Positions 1-7,863 of a stretch of DNA of 52,569 bases are shown one piece after another. The notes beneath the pieces were generated by a model. The model saw only the letters and a list, made by a program, of their open reading frames with translations. It did no database searches and was not told the origin of the DNA. Within the stretch, counting starts at the first letter, position 1. Each line of letters begins with the position of its first letter. A program made the position numbers and the translations under genes. Source of the DNA: a virus; the IMG/VR virus record IMGVR_UViG_3300020445_001331, positions 1 to 52,569 of that record. One strand, 5' to 3'.

Positions 1-80
1 TATATTTTTCAACCATCTTTTAATCTTCCAACCTGTTATCCACATACAATTCCATATTCTTACTTTAATAATCCATAGCT

Positions 81-737
81 TCATAGTAAATCCTCCGTCC
101 ATACTTTTCCATAGAGATGGATACGATCTGTACTGCCATTGTTTTCCACACTATGTGGAAGAGTTGTATTAACAAGATATGCCCAACCAGGTTCCATATG
201 AACTTCTTCTCCATCTATAATCCAATTACTATTAGGATTTGTATAGATAGGTATATGAACTCTAACTTTATCTGGGCTGTCTTGGTGTGTAATTAATTTA
301 GTGCCTGGCTTATGTATTGTTACTAACCACTTCTTACTACGTAAATGTAAATTTTCAACAAGCTCTAATCCGTAACCTGTAAAACATTTACGAGGATTAA
401 GTTCGTCATTATCATTATCTTTGTATTCGTCTTTTGCCATACCTTGTTCAAAAGGTTTAGGACCTTCGCTATCATCATTCCAACAAAGTGTATAGTAAGC
501 ATTATCTTCTGGCAAGTAATGTCCTGTCTTTGCTTCAGGATCACTTATAGGTTCTTTCCATACGTGATGATTTTCTCCTATAACAAACTTCCAGTCAGAG
601 TAGTTTTGTTCAAGGTCTTCAAACCATTCCTGTATTTTTCCTGGATCTACTCTCCACAGCTTTTGAACTTTAAACCCTAAATCAACGGGTTCATGTTTTT
701 CAATATACCGTTTGAAAGGTTGGGTGTTTTGTTCCAT
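81..737 (-). CDS. 2OG-Fe(II) oxygenase, aspartyl/asparaginyl hydroxylase-like
   Basis: The 218-aa protein carries the double-stranded beta-helix iron triad: H151-x-D153 in a THQD context and distal H195 in LPHSVEN, followed ten residues later by R205, the usual 2-oxoglutarate carboxylate ligand. Between them lies a strand with the family-like segment EPGWAYLVN. This arrangement is typical of aspartyl/asparaginyl beta-hydroxylase-like dioxygenases, which couple 2-oxoglutarate decarboxylation to hydroxylation of a peptide or small molecule. The substrate cannot be inferred. The start at 737 is supported by AAGGAA five bases upstream. The first 38 nt overlap the end of the 521-aa gene upstream, so the two are probably translationally coupled. 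It is one of three such dioxygenase-like proteins in the window. Confidence 0.75.
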   Translation of the reverse strand: MEQNTQPFKRYIEKHEPVDLGFKVQKLWRVDPGKIQEWFEDLEQNYSDWKFVIGENHHVWKEPISDPEAKTGHYLPEDNAYYTLCWNDDSEGPKPFEQGMAKDEYKDNDNDELNPRKCFTGYGLELVENLHLRSKKWLVTIHKPGTKLITHQDSPDKVRVHIPIYTNPNSNWIIDGEEVHMEPGWAYLVNTTLPHSVENNGSTDRIHLYGKVWTEDLL

Positions 738-2265
738 TTGTGTTCCTTATACTTTCTCTTAAATCTATTGCAACGTAATCGTGTCCGTACAATATTAAAT
801 CATCTGGCACTAGTGACCTAAATTTTTTAAATTTATTTTCTAATACTTCTGGTTCTAAATTCCAATGTAACATTTCGCTTGACCAAATGTTAGTAGTCCA
901 TAATACTTTGTTGCCTTGGTGTGCATTTATTATATGAAATAAGTTTTCAGGTTCATTAACAATATCTATTTTATAATAAGAATGATCTAGCTGTACATAC
1001 CTATCCCATAGCTGTTTAAATGCTTCTCTACCGCCGTGTTCTTCAACTTCTTGTAGCCAAAATGACTCGTAATTGCCTCTATACGTTGAGCTGAAGTTAT
1101 ACTTTAGGTCGTGTTCCAGGAGCCAATGGTGTAAATCGTAACCATCCCACGTCTCTATTAAGTCTCTTTTGTATAATAAACTAGCATCACACCAATCAAA
1201 GTAGTGTACATGAGTGCCTGGGTGCTCCATTGTACGGTCATGAAACCTATTTGCATTTAAAATAGCAAGTGGTTTAAATCCTGCGGCCGCACTAAACAAA
1301 TGTTCAATAGGTTGTGTAGTACGTATGCCTTCTCCTGAAAGTGTTTCTGTATTAAACGCATAAACACGATTCTTTTCAATCTTTTCTTGGTAATCTAGTT
1401 TGCGTAACCAAGCCTTTTGACTTTGATTTAATTCATCTACTTGCCAATAATCTTTTTGTACCCAACTCTTTGATAGTACATCTGTTTTATTATAAGGATA
1501 TAAAAATATTTTACAAGCTCTCATATCACTTGTAAGGTTATCTATAGTAATATTATTTTTACAAGCCAAATCAATCCAATTAGACCCATCTGAAGTTACC
1601 TCCCATTCCTGTTCGCCTTTTTCTATATCTGCTCTAACCCACGCAGGAGTATAATCTGCGTGAACTGTTTCTTTGCTGAATACAAAATTACTTAATACAG
1701 GCTTTCTATCTTTATAAACACCTAGTTCATCAAACTCTGGACTACCTAGTTCTTGCCATTTCTTTAAATTTACAAATAGATATTGTCTATGTAACCCTGG
1801 ATATGAACCTTCTGTTAAATAATGCTGTTTCTTTTTATCCATGATATGCCCTATAACAAAGAAGTTAGGATTTCCTTCTGCATATTTTAAACTTTGATCT
1901 AAAAGACTTGGTCCTCTAGTAAGTAATAAGCCTTGTGCGGCAATCATACAGTATTCTTTATTTTCTTTTATAGCATTTTCTAAAATAGTCTTTACACTAT
2001 TACTAAAACCAACGTACTTACAATAGCCCATCTTAATCATACGATTAATATAAAAGTATGTCATATCAAAGCAACGTTTTTGTACAAATTTATTTGGGAT
2101 ATCTCTTGAAATGTCTAGTATACCGATAGCAACTTTGTTACCTACATTAAGAGTATCATAGTATCTATCTACAGTAACACTATTCCAGTCTTTTAGGATA
2201 GACATATTGTCCGCTACAATACCTCCTCTTGGGTATCTCTCGTCTGCTGTTGGAAATCTTTCCAT
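700..2265 (-). CDS. Hypothetical phage protein of unknown function (521 aa)
   Basis: I do not recognise this 521-aa protein. It is soluble, with no membrane segment or signal peptide, and rich in Trp, Tyr and His. A segment near residues 135-180 (FFVIGHIMDKKKQHY, then YPGLHRQYLFVNLKKW) looks like a loop plus a strand that could belong to a glycosyltransferase-like fold, but no DxD motif stands out. The C-terminal third contains many acidic and aromatic residues (HVHYFDWCD, YGHDYVAIDL). The start at 2265 has AGAGGA just upstream, and the upstream dioxygenase stops one base earlier, so the three genes from 2962 to 81 form one transcription unit. Its position between two dioxygenases suggests a shared substrate or partner. 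That is inference only. Confidence 0.8.
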   Translation of the reverse strand: MERFPTADERYPRGGIVADNMSILKDWNSVTVDRYYDTLNVGNKVAIGILDISRDIPNKFVQKRCFDMTYFYINRMIKMGYCKYVGFSNSVKTILENAIKENKEYCMIAAQGLLLTRGPSLLDQSLKYAEGNPNFFVIGHIMDKKKQHYLTEGSYPGLHRQYLFVNLKKWQELGSPEFDELGVYKDRKPVLSNFVFSKETVHADYTPAWVRADIEKGEQEWEVTSDGSNWIDLACKNNITIDNLTSDMRACKIFLYPYNKTDVLSKSWVQKDYWQVDELNQSQKAWLRKLDYQEKIEKNRVYAFNTETLSGEGIRTTQPIEHLFSAAAGFKPLAILNANRFHDRTMEHPGTHVHYFDWCDASLLYKRDLIETWDGYDLHHWLLEHDLKYNFSSTYRGNYESFWLQEVEEHGGREAFKQLWDRYVQLDHSYYKIDIVNEPENLFHIINAHQGNKVLWTTNIWSSEMLHWNLEPEVLENKFKKFRSLVPDDLILYGHDYVAIDLRESIRNTNGTKHPTFQTVY

Positions 2266-2266
2266 A

Positions 2267-2962
2267 CTATCCTCTATTCGTATAGTAACTTTGTCTTAAT
2301 ACATAAAAGAAATCTCTAATTCTTCTTCCTAATTCGTAATGTATAATCATATGTATACGAGGTTTATCACTTCTATTCCATACACTATGAACGTTACTAA
2401 TATCCATTAAGAAAGCACTACCTTCATCTTCAAAAGGAACTTTGCCTCCGTCTTTAAAAACAAAATCACAACCTTCTGGATTGTTTAAACTAATATTGCA
2501 AACACTTAAACGTTTTTCTGTATCGGCTCTGTCTTGATGTGGTAAAATATAACCACCTGGTTCAAGTAACATAAAACGTACACGATTTAAATACTCTGCT
2601 GGCCATACATCTGTTAAAAACTTTTTAGTTTCAGGACATTTATCTGCTACCCAAGTCCAATCTAATTCTTTAATAGAGTCTTTTCTATCTCCATAGCTAT
2701 CAAGACTTTGTGTATCTTCATTTAATCCGTGTAGTGTTAAACTTTTCCACCCTTTACCATATTCTTCTCTATGTTCATGAAATGAATCAAGTAAATTTTC
2801 AGCTTCAATATACATACCTTTCCAAGGTTGGTTATCTAAAGCACTTAAACGGAAATAAGGCCACTCACTTTCCATAACAATCCATTTAGGATCAAACTGT
2901 TCTGGATACTTTTGAGCTTTTATTTCACCGTTTGTATCATGAAATTGGTGTAGTTCTTGCAT
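2267..2962 (-). CDS. 2OG-Fe(II) oxygenase, aspartyl/asparaginyl hydroxylase-like
   Basis: Taken from the ATG at 2962 this is 231 aa. It has the full dioxygenase signature: PHQDR with H142 and D144, distal H192 in NVHSVWN, and R202 in PRIHMI as the likely 2-oxoglutarate ligand. The segment RVRFMLLEPGGYILPHQD matches the aspartyl/asparaginyl hydroxylase-like pattern. The open frame continues upstream to 3211, but that extension lies antisense to the radical SAM gene starting near 3021 and looks non-coding, so I use the start in the intergenic region. No strong ribosome binding site precedes it. It is the first gene of the leftward three-gene unit and is divergent from the radical SAM gene. The substrate is unknown. 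Confidence 0.75.
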   Translation of the reverse strand: MQELHQFHDTNGEIKAQKYPEQFDPKWIVMESEWPYFRLSALDNQPWKGMYIEAENLLDSFHEHREEYGKGWKSLTLHGLNEDTQSLDSYGDRKDSIKELDWTWVADKCPETKKFLTDVWPAEYLNRVRFMLLEPGGYILPHQDRADTEKRLSVCNISLNNPEGCDFVFKDGGKVPFEDEGSAFLMDISNVHSVWNRSDKPRIHMIIHYELGRRIRDFFYVLRQSYYTNRG

Positions 2963-2972
2963 ACGTATATTT

Positions 2973-3000
2973 ACCGAGCCAGGGTAGTTAAATACTCGGT
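2973..3000. promoter_or_regulatory. Inverted repeat between divergent genes
   Basis: ACCGAG at 2973-2978 and CTCGGT at 2995-3000 form a perfect 6-bp inverted repeat with a 16-nt spacer. It lies in the only intergenic space between the leftward dioxygenase operon and the rightward radical SAM operon. The spacer includes GTTAAATA (2987-2994), a weak match to the TATAAATA late-promoter box, about 26 nt before the preferred rightward start at 3021. It could be an operator or part of divergent promoters; the match is weak. Confidence 0.3.
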
Positions 3001-3020
3001 TAATGGGCGGTAAATACAGT

Positions 3021-4016
3021 ATGCCATTCTTACGAGTAAAGGACATAGATACTGTAACAGTAGATTTCACTAGCCATTGTAATGCTATGTGTGGTAATTG
3101 TAGCAGAAACATAGGAGGAACTGAAGTAAACCCTAGAATGCCTCTTGAACATATGAGACCCAATACGTGGAAACACTTATTCACAGAAGAAGTATGCGAG
3201 AATATAAACAAGATTGTTTTAAATGGAGCATACGGAGATCCGTTGCGTAATCCTTATATCTTTGAATGTATTAATTATTTAAAAAATTATAAAATGCCAG
3301 AAATTAATATACATACAAACGGGGGCATGAATGGCCCTAAATTTTTTGCGGAACTGGCAGAGTGTTTAAAACCTTTTCCTTTTCCAACTCATGTAGTGTT
3401 TAGTATTGATGGGTTAGAAGATACTAATCACTTATATAGAAGAAATGTGTTATGGCATAAAGTTATGGAAAACGCACAGGCATTTATAGACGCAGGTGGA
3501 TTAGCACGTTGGCGTATGTTAGTATTCAAACATAATGCACACCAATTAGAAGAGTGCGAAGCATTAAGTAAAAAGATGGGCTTTGGAAAGTTTGATATTA
3601 ATGGCGGTTATAGTTTTAGTGCATTAGATAGTGTAGTTAGTGAAGCAGTAGAAAAGTTTAAAGCAAGTAAAAAAGATCAAGCACGTACTATTACATACGA
3701 CGATAAACATTTAGATAATGTAGAACGTATGAAAGGGTTAGTTGAAAAAGGATTTGAGAATAGCACTATTAAATGTCAGTGGCAAATAAAGAATAAGGTA
3801 CAAGTTAGTCATATGGGAGAAGTATTTCCTTGCTGTCATACACTAGCTGATAGGTATCCTAAAGATGTTGATAGTATATATGGAAAAGAAGTAAACACTA
3901 TTAGTTGGTTAAACGTAAACGATATGCCATTAGTTGATATATTAGAAAGTAATACATTAACAGATCCAGCTGATAAAAGATTTAAACTATGTGAGGTAAC
4001 TTGCGGTGAAGTGTAA
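3021..4016 (+). CDS. Radical SAM protein with C-terminal SPASM-like cysteines
   Basis: From the ATG at 3021 the protein is 331 aa. The cluster motif CNAMCGNC gives C20, C24 and C27 as [4Fe-4S] ligands. GAYGDP around residue 70 replaces the usual GGEP SAM-binding loop. C-terminal cysteines at about 252, 271, 272, 324 and 328 suggest a second, SPASM/twitch-like cluster. Such enzymes usually modify peptides or proteins. It is a close paralogue of the minus-strand radical SAM protein ending at 15243, sharing RWxMLVFxHNxHQLE. An in-frame ATG at 3003 would add six residues; 3021 better matches the paralogue's short N-terminus. It overlaps the next radical SAM gene by 11 nt and heads a six-gene rightward operon. 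Confidence 0.85.
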   Translation: MPFLRVKDIDTVTVDFTSHCNAMCGNCSRNIGGTEVNPRMPLEHMRPNTWKHLFTEEVCENINKIVLNGAYGDPLRNPYIFECINYLKNYKMPEINIHTNGGMNGPKFFAELAECLKPFPFPTHVVFSIDGLEDTNHLYRRNVLWHKVMENAQAFIDAGGLARWRMLVFKHNAHQLEECEALSKKMGFGKFDINGGYSFSALDSVVSEAVEKFKASKKDQARTITYDDKHLDNVERMKGLVEKGFENSTIKCQWQIKNKVQVSHMGEVFPCCHTLADRYPKDVDSIYGKEVNTISWLNVNDMPLVDILESNTLTDPADKRFKLCEVTCGEV

Positions 4017-5076
4017 GTATTTAGAACATCAAATTTGTACAAGATCAGACGGTCAATATCGTTTGTGTTGTACTTCCTTTGAACCTGATAACAAAGAAAC
4101 CATATACACTCATACACCACAACAATGGCACGATAGTGATTTCCATAGAGGTGTGCGTGAACAATTAGATCGTGATGAATGGCCTGAGGCTTGTATTAAA
4201 TGTCAAGAAGCAGAAGAAAAAGGTTTAGAGAGTATGCGTACTAAAGTTAAAGAAGATGGTACTAGATACGTTAGAAATCACTTTGGTCCAGGACTTTCGC
4301 ATTGGGATCTTCGCTTTGGTAATAGTTGTAACTTAAGATGTATTAGTTGTTTCCATTTATCTAGTAGTAGTTTAGCCGAAGAGGCTATTGCTATGCAGAA
4401 AGCAGGAGTGCAACCACTTCATATGCCTTTATTAGATGAGCCTAACTTTAATTGGGTTACTGAAGAAACATTAAAACACTTTGAAAACTTGCCTGATATG
4501 AAAGAAGTTTACTTAACAGGTGGCGAACCTATGATGGTTAAACACTTACCTGGCTTTTTAGATAGACTAGATCCTACTGTATGTGTAAGATTTAATACTA
4601 ATGGAACATTATGGAACCCCAAAGTATCAAAGATATTAAAAAAGTTCCGTACAGTAATTATGAGTATGAGTATTGATGCAGTAGATCATAAAATAGATTA
4701 TATTAGACACGGAAGTGATTGGGATATTATATCAGAAAATACACAAAGGTATGCAGAGTTTTGTACTGTAGATGTTACTCCAACCACTAGTGTATTAAAT
4801 GCAATATATGATGACGAAATAAGAGAGTATTGTGCAAAGAATCGTTTTAAAATTTATGATAACTTACTAATAACTCCTTATTGGTTACACGTAAGAAATG
4901 CACCTGACGAATTAAAGAAACGTTTTACAGGAAACATAGCCAAGTGGGCTGACGTTGATGCTGACCCTGAATGGCAAGATAAGTTTAGAGAATATATAAC
5001 AAAATTAGATAACTGGAGAGGTATGCATATTAAAGATTACCTACCAGAGGTAGCAAAGGCTTATGGACTTAATTAA
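4006..5076 (+). CDS. Twitch-type radical SAM protein
   Basis: The 356-aa protein starts with GTG inside the end of the preceding gene. The N-terminal region has C3, C11, C21, C22 and C63-x-x-C66, resembling a twitch-type auxiliary cluster placed before the core. The radical SAM core follows with CNLRCISC (C108, C112, C115) and GGEP at 172-175, then strands such as VRFNTNGT and the IDAVDHKIDYIRHG segment typical of the family. It reductively cleaves S-adenosylmethionine to start radical chemistry on an unknown substrate. The same N-twitch plus core layout is seen in the genes ending at 8978 (plus) and at 11601 and 22117 (minus). It overlaps the kinase-like gene by 14 nt. Confidence 0.87.
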   Translation: MKCKYLEHQICTRSDGQYRLCCTSFEPDNKETIYTHTPQQWHDSDFHRGVREQLDRDEWPEACIKCQEAEEKGLESMRTKVKEDGTRYVRNHFGPGLSHWDLRFGNSCNLRCISCFHLSSSSLAEEAIAMQKAGVQPLHMPLLDEPNFNWVTEETLKHFENLPDMKEVYLTGGEPMMVKHLPGFLDRLDPTVCVRFNTNGTLWNPKVSKILKKFRTVIMSMSIDAVDHKIDYIRHGSDWDIISENTQRYAEFCTVDVTPTTSVLNAIYDDEIREYCAKNRFKIYDNLLITPYWLHVRNAPDELKKRFTGNIAKWADVDADPEWQDKFREYITKLDNWRGMHIKDYLPEVAKAYGLN

Positions 5077-5518
5077 AAAGAATATAGAAAAGAAACGTGA
5101 AGTTTATAAACTTGAAGATAGATATCGTAAAGTTTGGTATGATATTGATTTAGATAGATTAGAAGAACACGTTACTATATTAAATGAAGTTATTCCTGGT
5201 TATGTTTTAGACTATGGTAAAACTGAAAACAGTATGTACATAGACTATCACATTGTTCCTGGTACACCTGCCAATGAGTTTGCACATACTCCGCAGTTCA
5301 TTAAAAGGATACACGACTTTTGTGTAGAAACATTAGATCAAACAATGCCTTATGCACACTACGATTGGGTGTTAAGTAATATTATGATAGATGGCGAGAA
5401 TACATACTTTGTTGATTGGGATAACATAGGAATTTATTCGCCAGAAGAAATTAAAACAAAGTTAGAAGCAGATTTAAAATCAGCTTTTGGAGGAGCATAT
5501 GACCCCACAAGCATTTAG
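5063..5518 (+). CDS. Minimal APH/choline-kinase-like phosphotransferase
   Basis: This 151-aa protein ends with what looks like the catalytic half of an aminoglycoside phosphotransferase/choline kinase-type fold. It has H99-Y-D101-x4-N106 in HYDWVLSN (the catalytic loop, compare HGDxxxxN) and D118-W-D120 in FVDWDNIG (the metal-binding DxD/DFG equivalent). MYIDYHIVPGTPA around 58-70 resembles the hinge. The N-lobe is very short and no glycine-rich loop is obvious, so it is far smaller than the 250-300 aa of ordinary members. It may be a reduced small-molecule or sugar kinase or a pseudokinase. It lies between a radical SAM gene and the propeller genes, overlapping both neighbours, which points to a common pathway. 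Confidence 0.6.
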   Translation: MDLIKKNIEKKREVYKLEDRYRKVWYDIDLDRLEEHVTILNEVIPGYVLDYGKTENSMYIDYHIVPGTPANEFAHTPQFIKRIHDFCVETLDQTMPYAHYDWVLSNIMIDGENTYFVDWDNIGIYSPEEIKTKLEADLKSAFGGAYDPTSI

Positions 5519-6731
5519 CTATCCAATAGTAGCAAACAATGGAATGATTTATATTCCGCCATTTGGCTTAACAGAGTCTATTGACTATATGTTAAAGTTT
5601 AATCCTAAAGACGAAACGTTTACAAGAATTAAGTTAGACGTTAGCGATTGTACAGAAAAATGGATATGGGGAACTGCTTGGAGAAACAAAATTATTGTAC
5701 TACCTTACAACGAAGATAATATTCTTATTATAGATACAGACGATGATAGTGTAGAGTATAGTGAAGTAGAAAAAGGAAAAGGAAAATATATACAAGGTCA
5801 CATACACGGAGATAATTTATTTGCTTTACCTTATGGTGAACACGAACCATATGACTACGTATTAAATTTAGCTTTACCTTATATGTATCCAGACCAAGAA
5901 AAATTAAAGTTACCTACTAACGATTGTAAGAAGTGGCATACTACACAAATAATAGATGGAATTATATATGGGTTACCTAGAGGTGAAAGTTTAGATAATA
6001 GCTTTAATTATAGAATAGAATTTGATTGTAGTAATGAAGAATATGAATTAACAGATATGCTACCTGAATGGGAAGACTATGAACACGATGGCTTTAATAA
6101 TAAAAAGTATACTACAATGGCTAAGGTTGGCAATAGATTATATGCTCCGCCTTATAGTGAAAACCCTAACTTTGACGTATTAACTAAATTTGTTGATGGC
6201 AAATGGATTACTGAACGTACAGGTATTAAAGGAACAAGCAGAACATACTTTGCTCATAGTGTTGCAAGTAATGGTAAAATATTTTGCCCTCCAGCAGGAC
6301 ACGAAGAAACGTGGAGTGAAATGTTAGTTATAGACCCTTCAGCAGATAACGGTCATGATACATATTGGCACACAATTAATTTAGGTATAGGAAAAGAAAG
6401 TAAAAAATTCTTTGCAGGTGTTGAAAACAGTAAAGGATATCTTTACTTTATGCCAAGAGGTGGTTGCGTATGCGAACCTGAAAGTACTTGGAAAAGTCAA
6501 GGTGACTTAACAGAAATACTTAAACTAGATATTAGAACAGAAGAGTTTACTACAATAGATGTAAGCAAATTATTTAAAGATGATACAAGTATTGAAAAAT
6601 ATAATAAGTGCGTAATTTTAGATGACGTAATATATGCTTTCCCTTACGGACAATCTGAAGACTTTCATAAACTTTTAATATTTGATACTCTTACGGAGAA
6701 AGCAAGGACAGTGGATTTAAGAGATGTATAA
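5499..6731 (+). CDS. Beta-propeller-like repeat protein with PYG motifs
   Basis: From the ATG at 5499 (GGAGG at 5489-5493 upstream, spacing five) the protein is 410 aa. A TTG-initiated form from 5487 is possible but less likely. It consists of about eight degenerate repeats of 42-63 residues, each with a hydrophobic strand followed by a Pro-rich turn: PPFG 20, LPYN 68, LPYG 110, LPRG 159, PPYS 217, PPAG 264, MPRG 318 and FPYG 381. Each turn is followed by an acidic or aromatic stretch and a strand such as LLIFD. This periodicity suggests a 7- or 8-bladed beta-propeller, likely a binding scaffold or a lyase-type fold. No signal peptide is seen. Its paralogue follows with an 8-nt overlap. Function unknown. 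Confidence 0.8.
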   Translation: MTPQAFSYPIVANNGMIYIPPFGLTESIDYMLKFNPKDETFTRIKLDVSDCTEKWIWGTAWRNKIIVLPYNEDNILIIDTDDDSVEYSEVEKGKGKYIQGHIHGDNLFALPYGEHEPYDYVLNLALPYMYPDQEKLKLPTNDCKKWHTTQIIDGIIYGLPRGESLDNSFNYRIEFDCSNEEYELTDMLPEWEDYEHDGFNNKKYTTMAKVGNRLYAPPYSENPNFDVLTKFVDGKWITERTGIKGTSRTYFAHSVASNGKIFCPPAGHEETWSEMLVIDPSADNGHDTYWHTINLGIGKESKKFFAGVENSKGYLYFMPRGGCVCEPESTWKSQGDLTEILKLDIRTEEFTTIDVSKLFKDDTSIEKYNKCVILDDVIYAFPYGQSEDFHKLLIFDTLTEKARTVDLRDV

Positions 6732-7863
6732 AGCATTTGAAGATCATTATAGAGAACTAGACATTAAGCATTTGTTATTAGCAGAGCATGATGGTGAGTT
6801 AATATCTCCACCCTTTGCAACTGAACTTTGTAAAGATTATAGTAAGGTGGCGGTTTTTGGGAATTCTGTTTCCTATATAGATTTAGATTTACCTCCTGTT
6901 ACAAGTAAAATTAATGCTACTGCAAGAGTTAATGGTAGCACTTGGTTAATTCCATATGGCTATTGGGACGAGTTTAGAACAGTAGTAGAGTTAAAAGGTA
7001 CTACACCTATATACCATACACTAGACAAAGGTGGTATGGGACAATTTTATGGTTGTGCTTCTAACGGAACTACTGCTTGTAGTTTTCCTTTAGGAACTTC
7101 TAATACATCTTTTTTACTATACATTGATGAAAAAGGATTGCATACACAAGACTTTGATGCTGAAATGAGAAAGAGTCATATGGGTACTGCATACTGTAAT
7201 GGAAGATATTGGAGTATGCCTAGAGGTGACTTTAGAAACTATAATGTATTAGTAAGTTATGACGGCAAAGATATAGTAAAGTATCCTATACCTGTTGACC
7301 ATACTTTAAGTAGAAAGTTTACAGATTTAATTCCAGTAGGAGATACGTTATACAGTTTGCCTTATGGTGAAACAGCAGGACTTACTCAAGTTGTAGAATT
7401 TAATACAGAATACAATAGTGTATCTACACACGAACTAAACGTTCCAGACTTTGCTAAAAAATATAATGCTCAAGTTTTAGTTGACGAAACTATTATTGGT
7501 GTACCATATGGTGACGGAGATGACTTTGAAAGTAAGTACGGTGTTGTATTTGATACAGTAACAAAACAAAGTAGACCTTTTGATATTGAAATAGGCTACG
7601 GTGGCAAGTATAGATTTAAATGCGGTATTGCATATAAAGGCAGAGCAATATTTTTGCCTAGTGGAACTCCTGGCTTACCTATTATAAGTGTAGCAACAGA
7701 TGGTACGTTTCATGCAACAAAAACGGACAACTCAAAGTTGTTTGGAAGACCTATTATATATAAAGAAAAACTTTATACCTTGGTTTTCAACACAATTGAT
7801 AACAGCCATTCTTTGGTTGAAATAGACGAATGGTTAAGGGTAAATGAGGTTACCAAAATATGA
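6724..7863 (+). CDS. Beta-propeller-like repeat protein, paralogue of upstream gene
   Basis: This 379-aa protein repeats the architecture of the gene before it: seven or so blades marked by PPFA 29, IPYG 76, FPLG 121, MPRG 165, LPYG 212, VPYG 260 and LPSG 311. Each is preceded by a beta-strand and followed by a polar loop and another strand ending in an aromatic-Asp pair. There is no export signal. It starts 8 nt inside the upstream propeller gene and its stop overlaps the start of a radical SAM gene by 4 nt (ATGA). This tight coupling suggests the propellers and the radical SAM enzyme are made together. They could be binding partners, a heterodimer, or the modified substrate itself. I cannot assign a function. 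Confidence 0.8.
   Translation: MYKAFEDHYRELDIKHLLLAEHDGELISPPFATELCKDYSKVAVFGNSVSYIDLDLPPVTSKINATARVNGSTWLIPYGYWDEFRTVVELKGTTPIYHTLDKGGMGQFYGCASNGTTACSFPLGTSNTSFLLYIDEKGLHTQDFDAEMRKSHMGTAYCNGRYWSMPRGDFRNYNVLVSYDGKDIVKYPIPVDHTLSRKFTDLIPVGDTLYSLPYGETAGLTQVVEFNTEYNSVSTHELNVPDFAKKYNAQVLVDETIIGVPYGDGDDFESKYGVVFDTVTKQSRPFDIEIGYGGKYRFKCGIAYKGRAIFLPSGTPGLPIISVATDGTFHATKTDNSKLFGRPIIYKEKLYTLVFNTIDNSHSLVEIDEWLRVNEVTKI

Noticed and set aside
1-80. Possible start of another leftward gene (minus-strand ATG near 30, reading MWITGWKIK)
   Set aside because: It runs off the left edge after about 15 codons with no convincing ribosome binding site, so it cannot be supported.
2963-3211. N-terminal extension of the dioxygenase frame starting at 3211
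   Set aside because: It lies antisense to the start of the radical SAM gene, has a composition unlike the rest of the protein and passes over the intergenic region; the ATG at 2962 gives a normal-sized enzyme.
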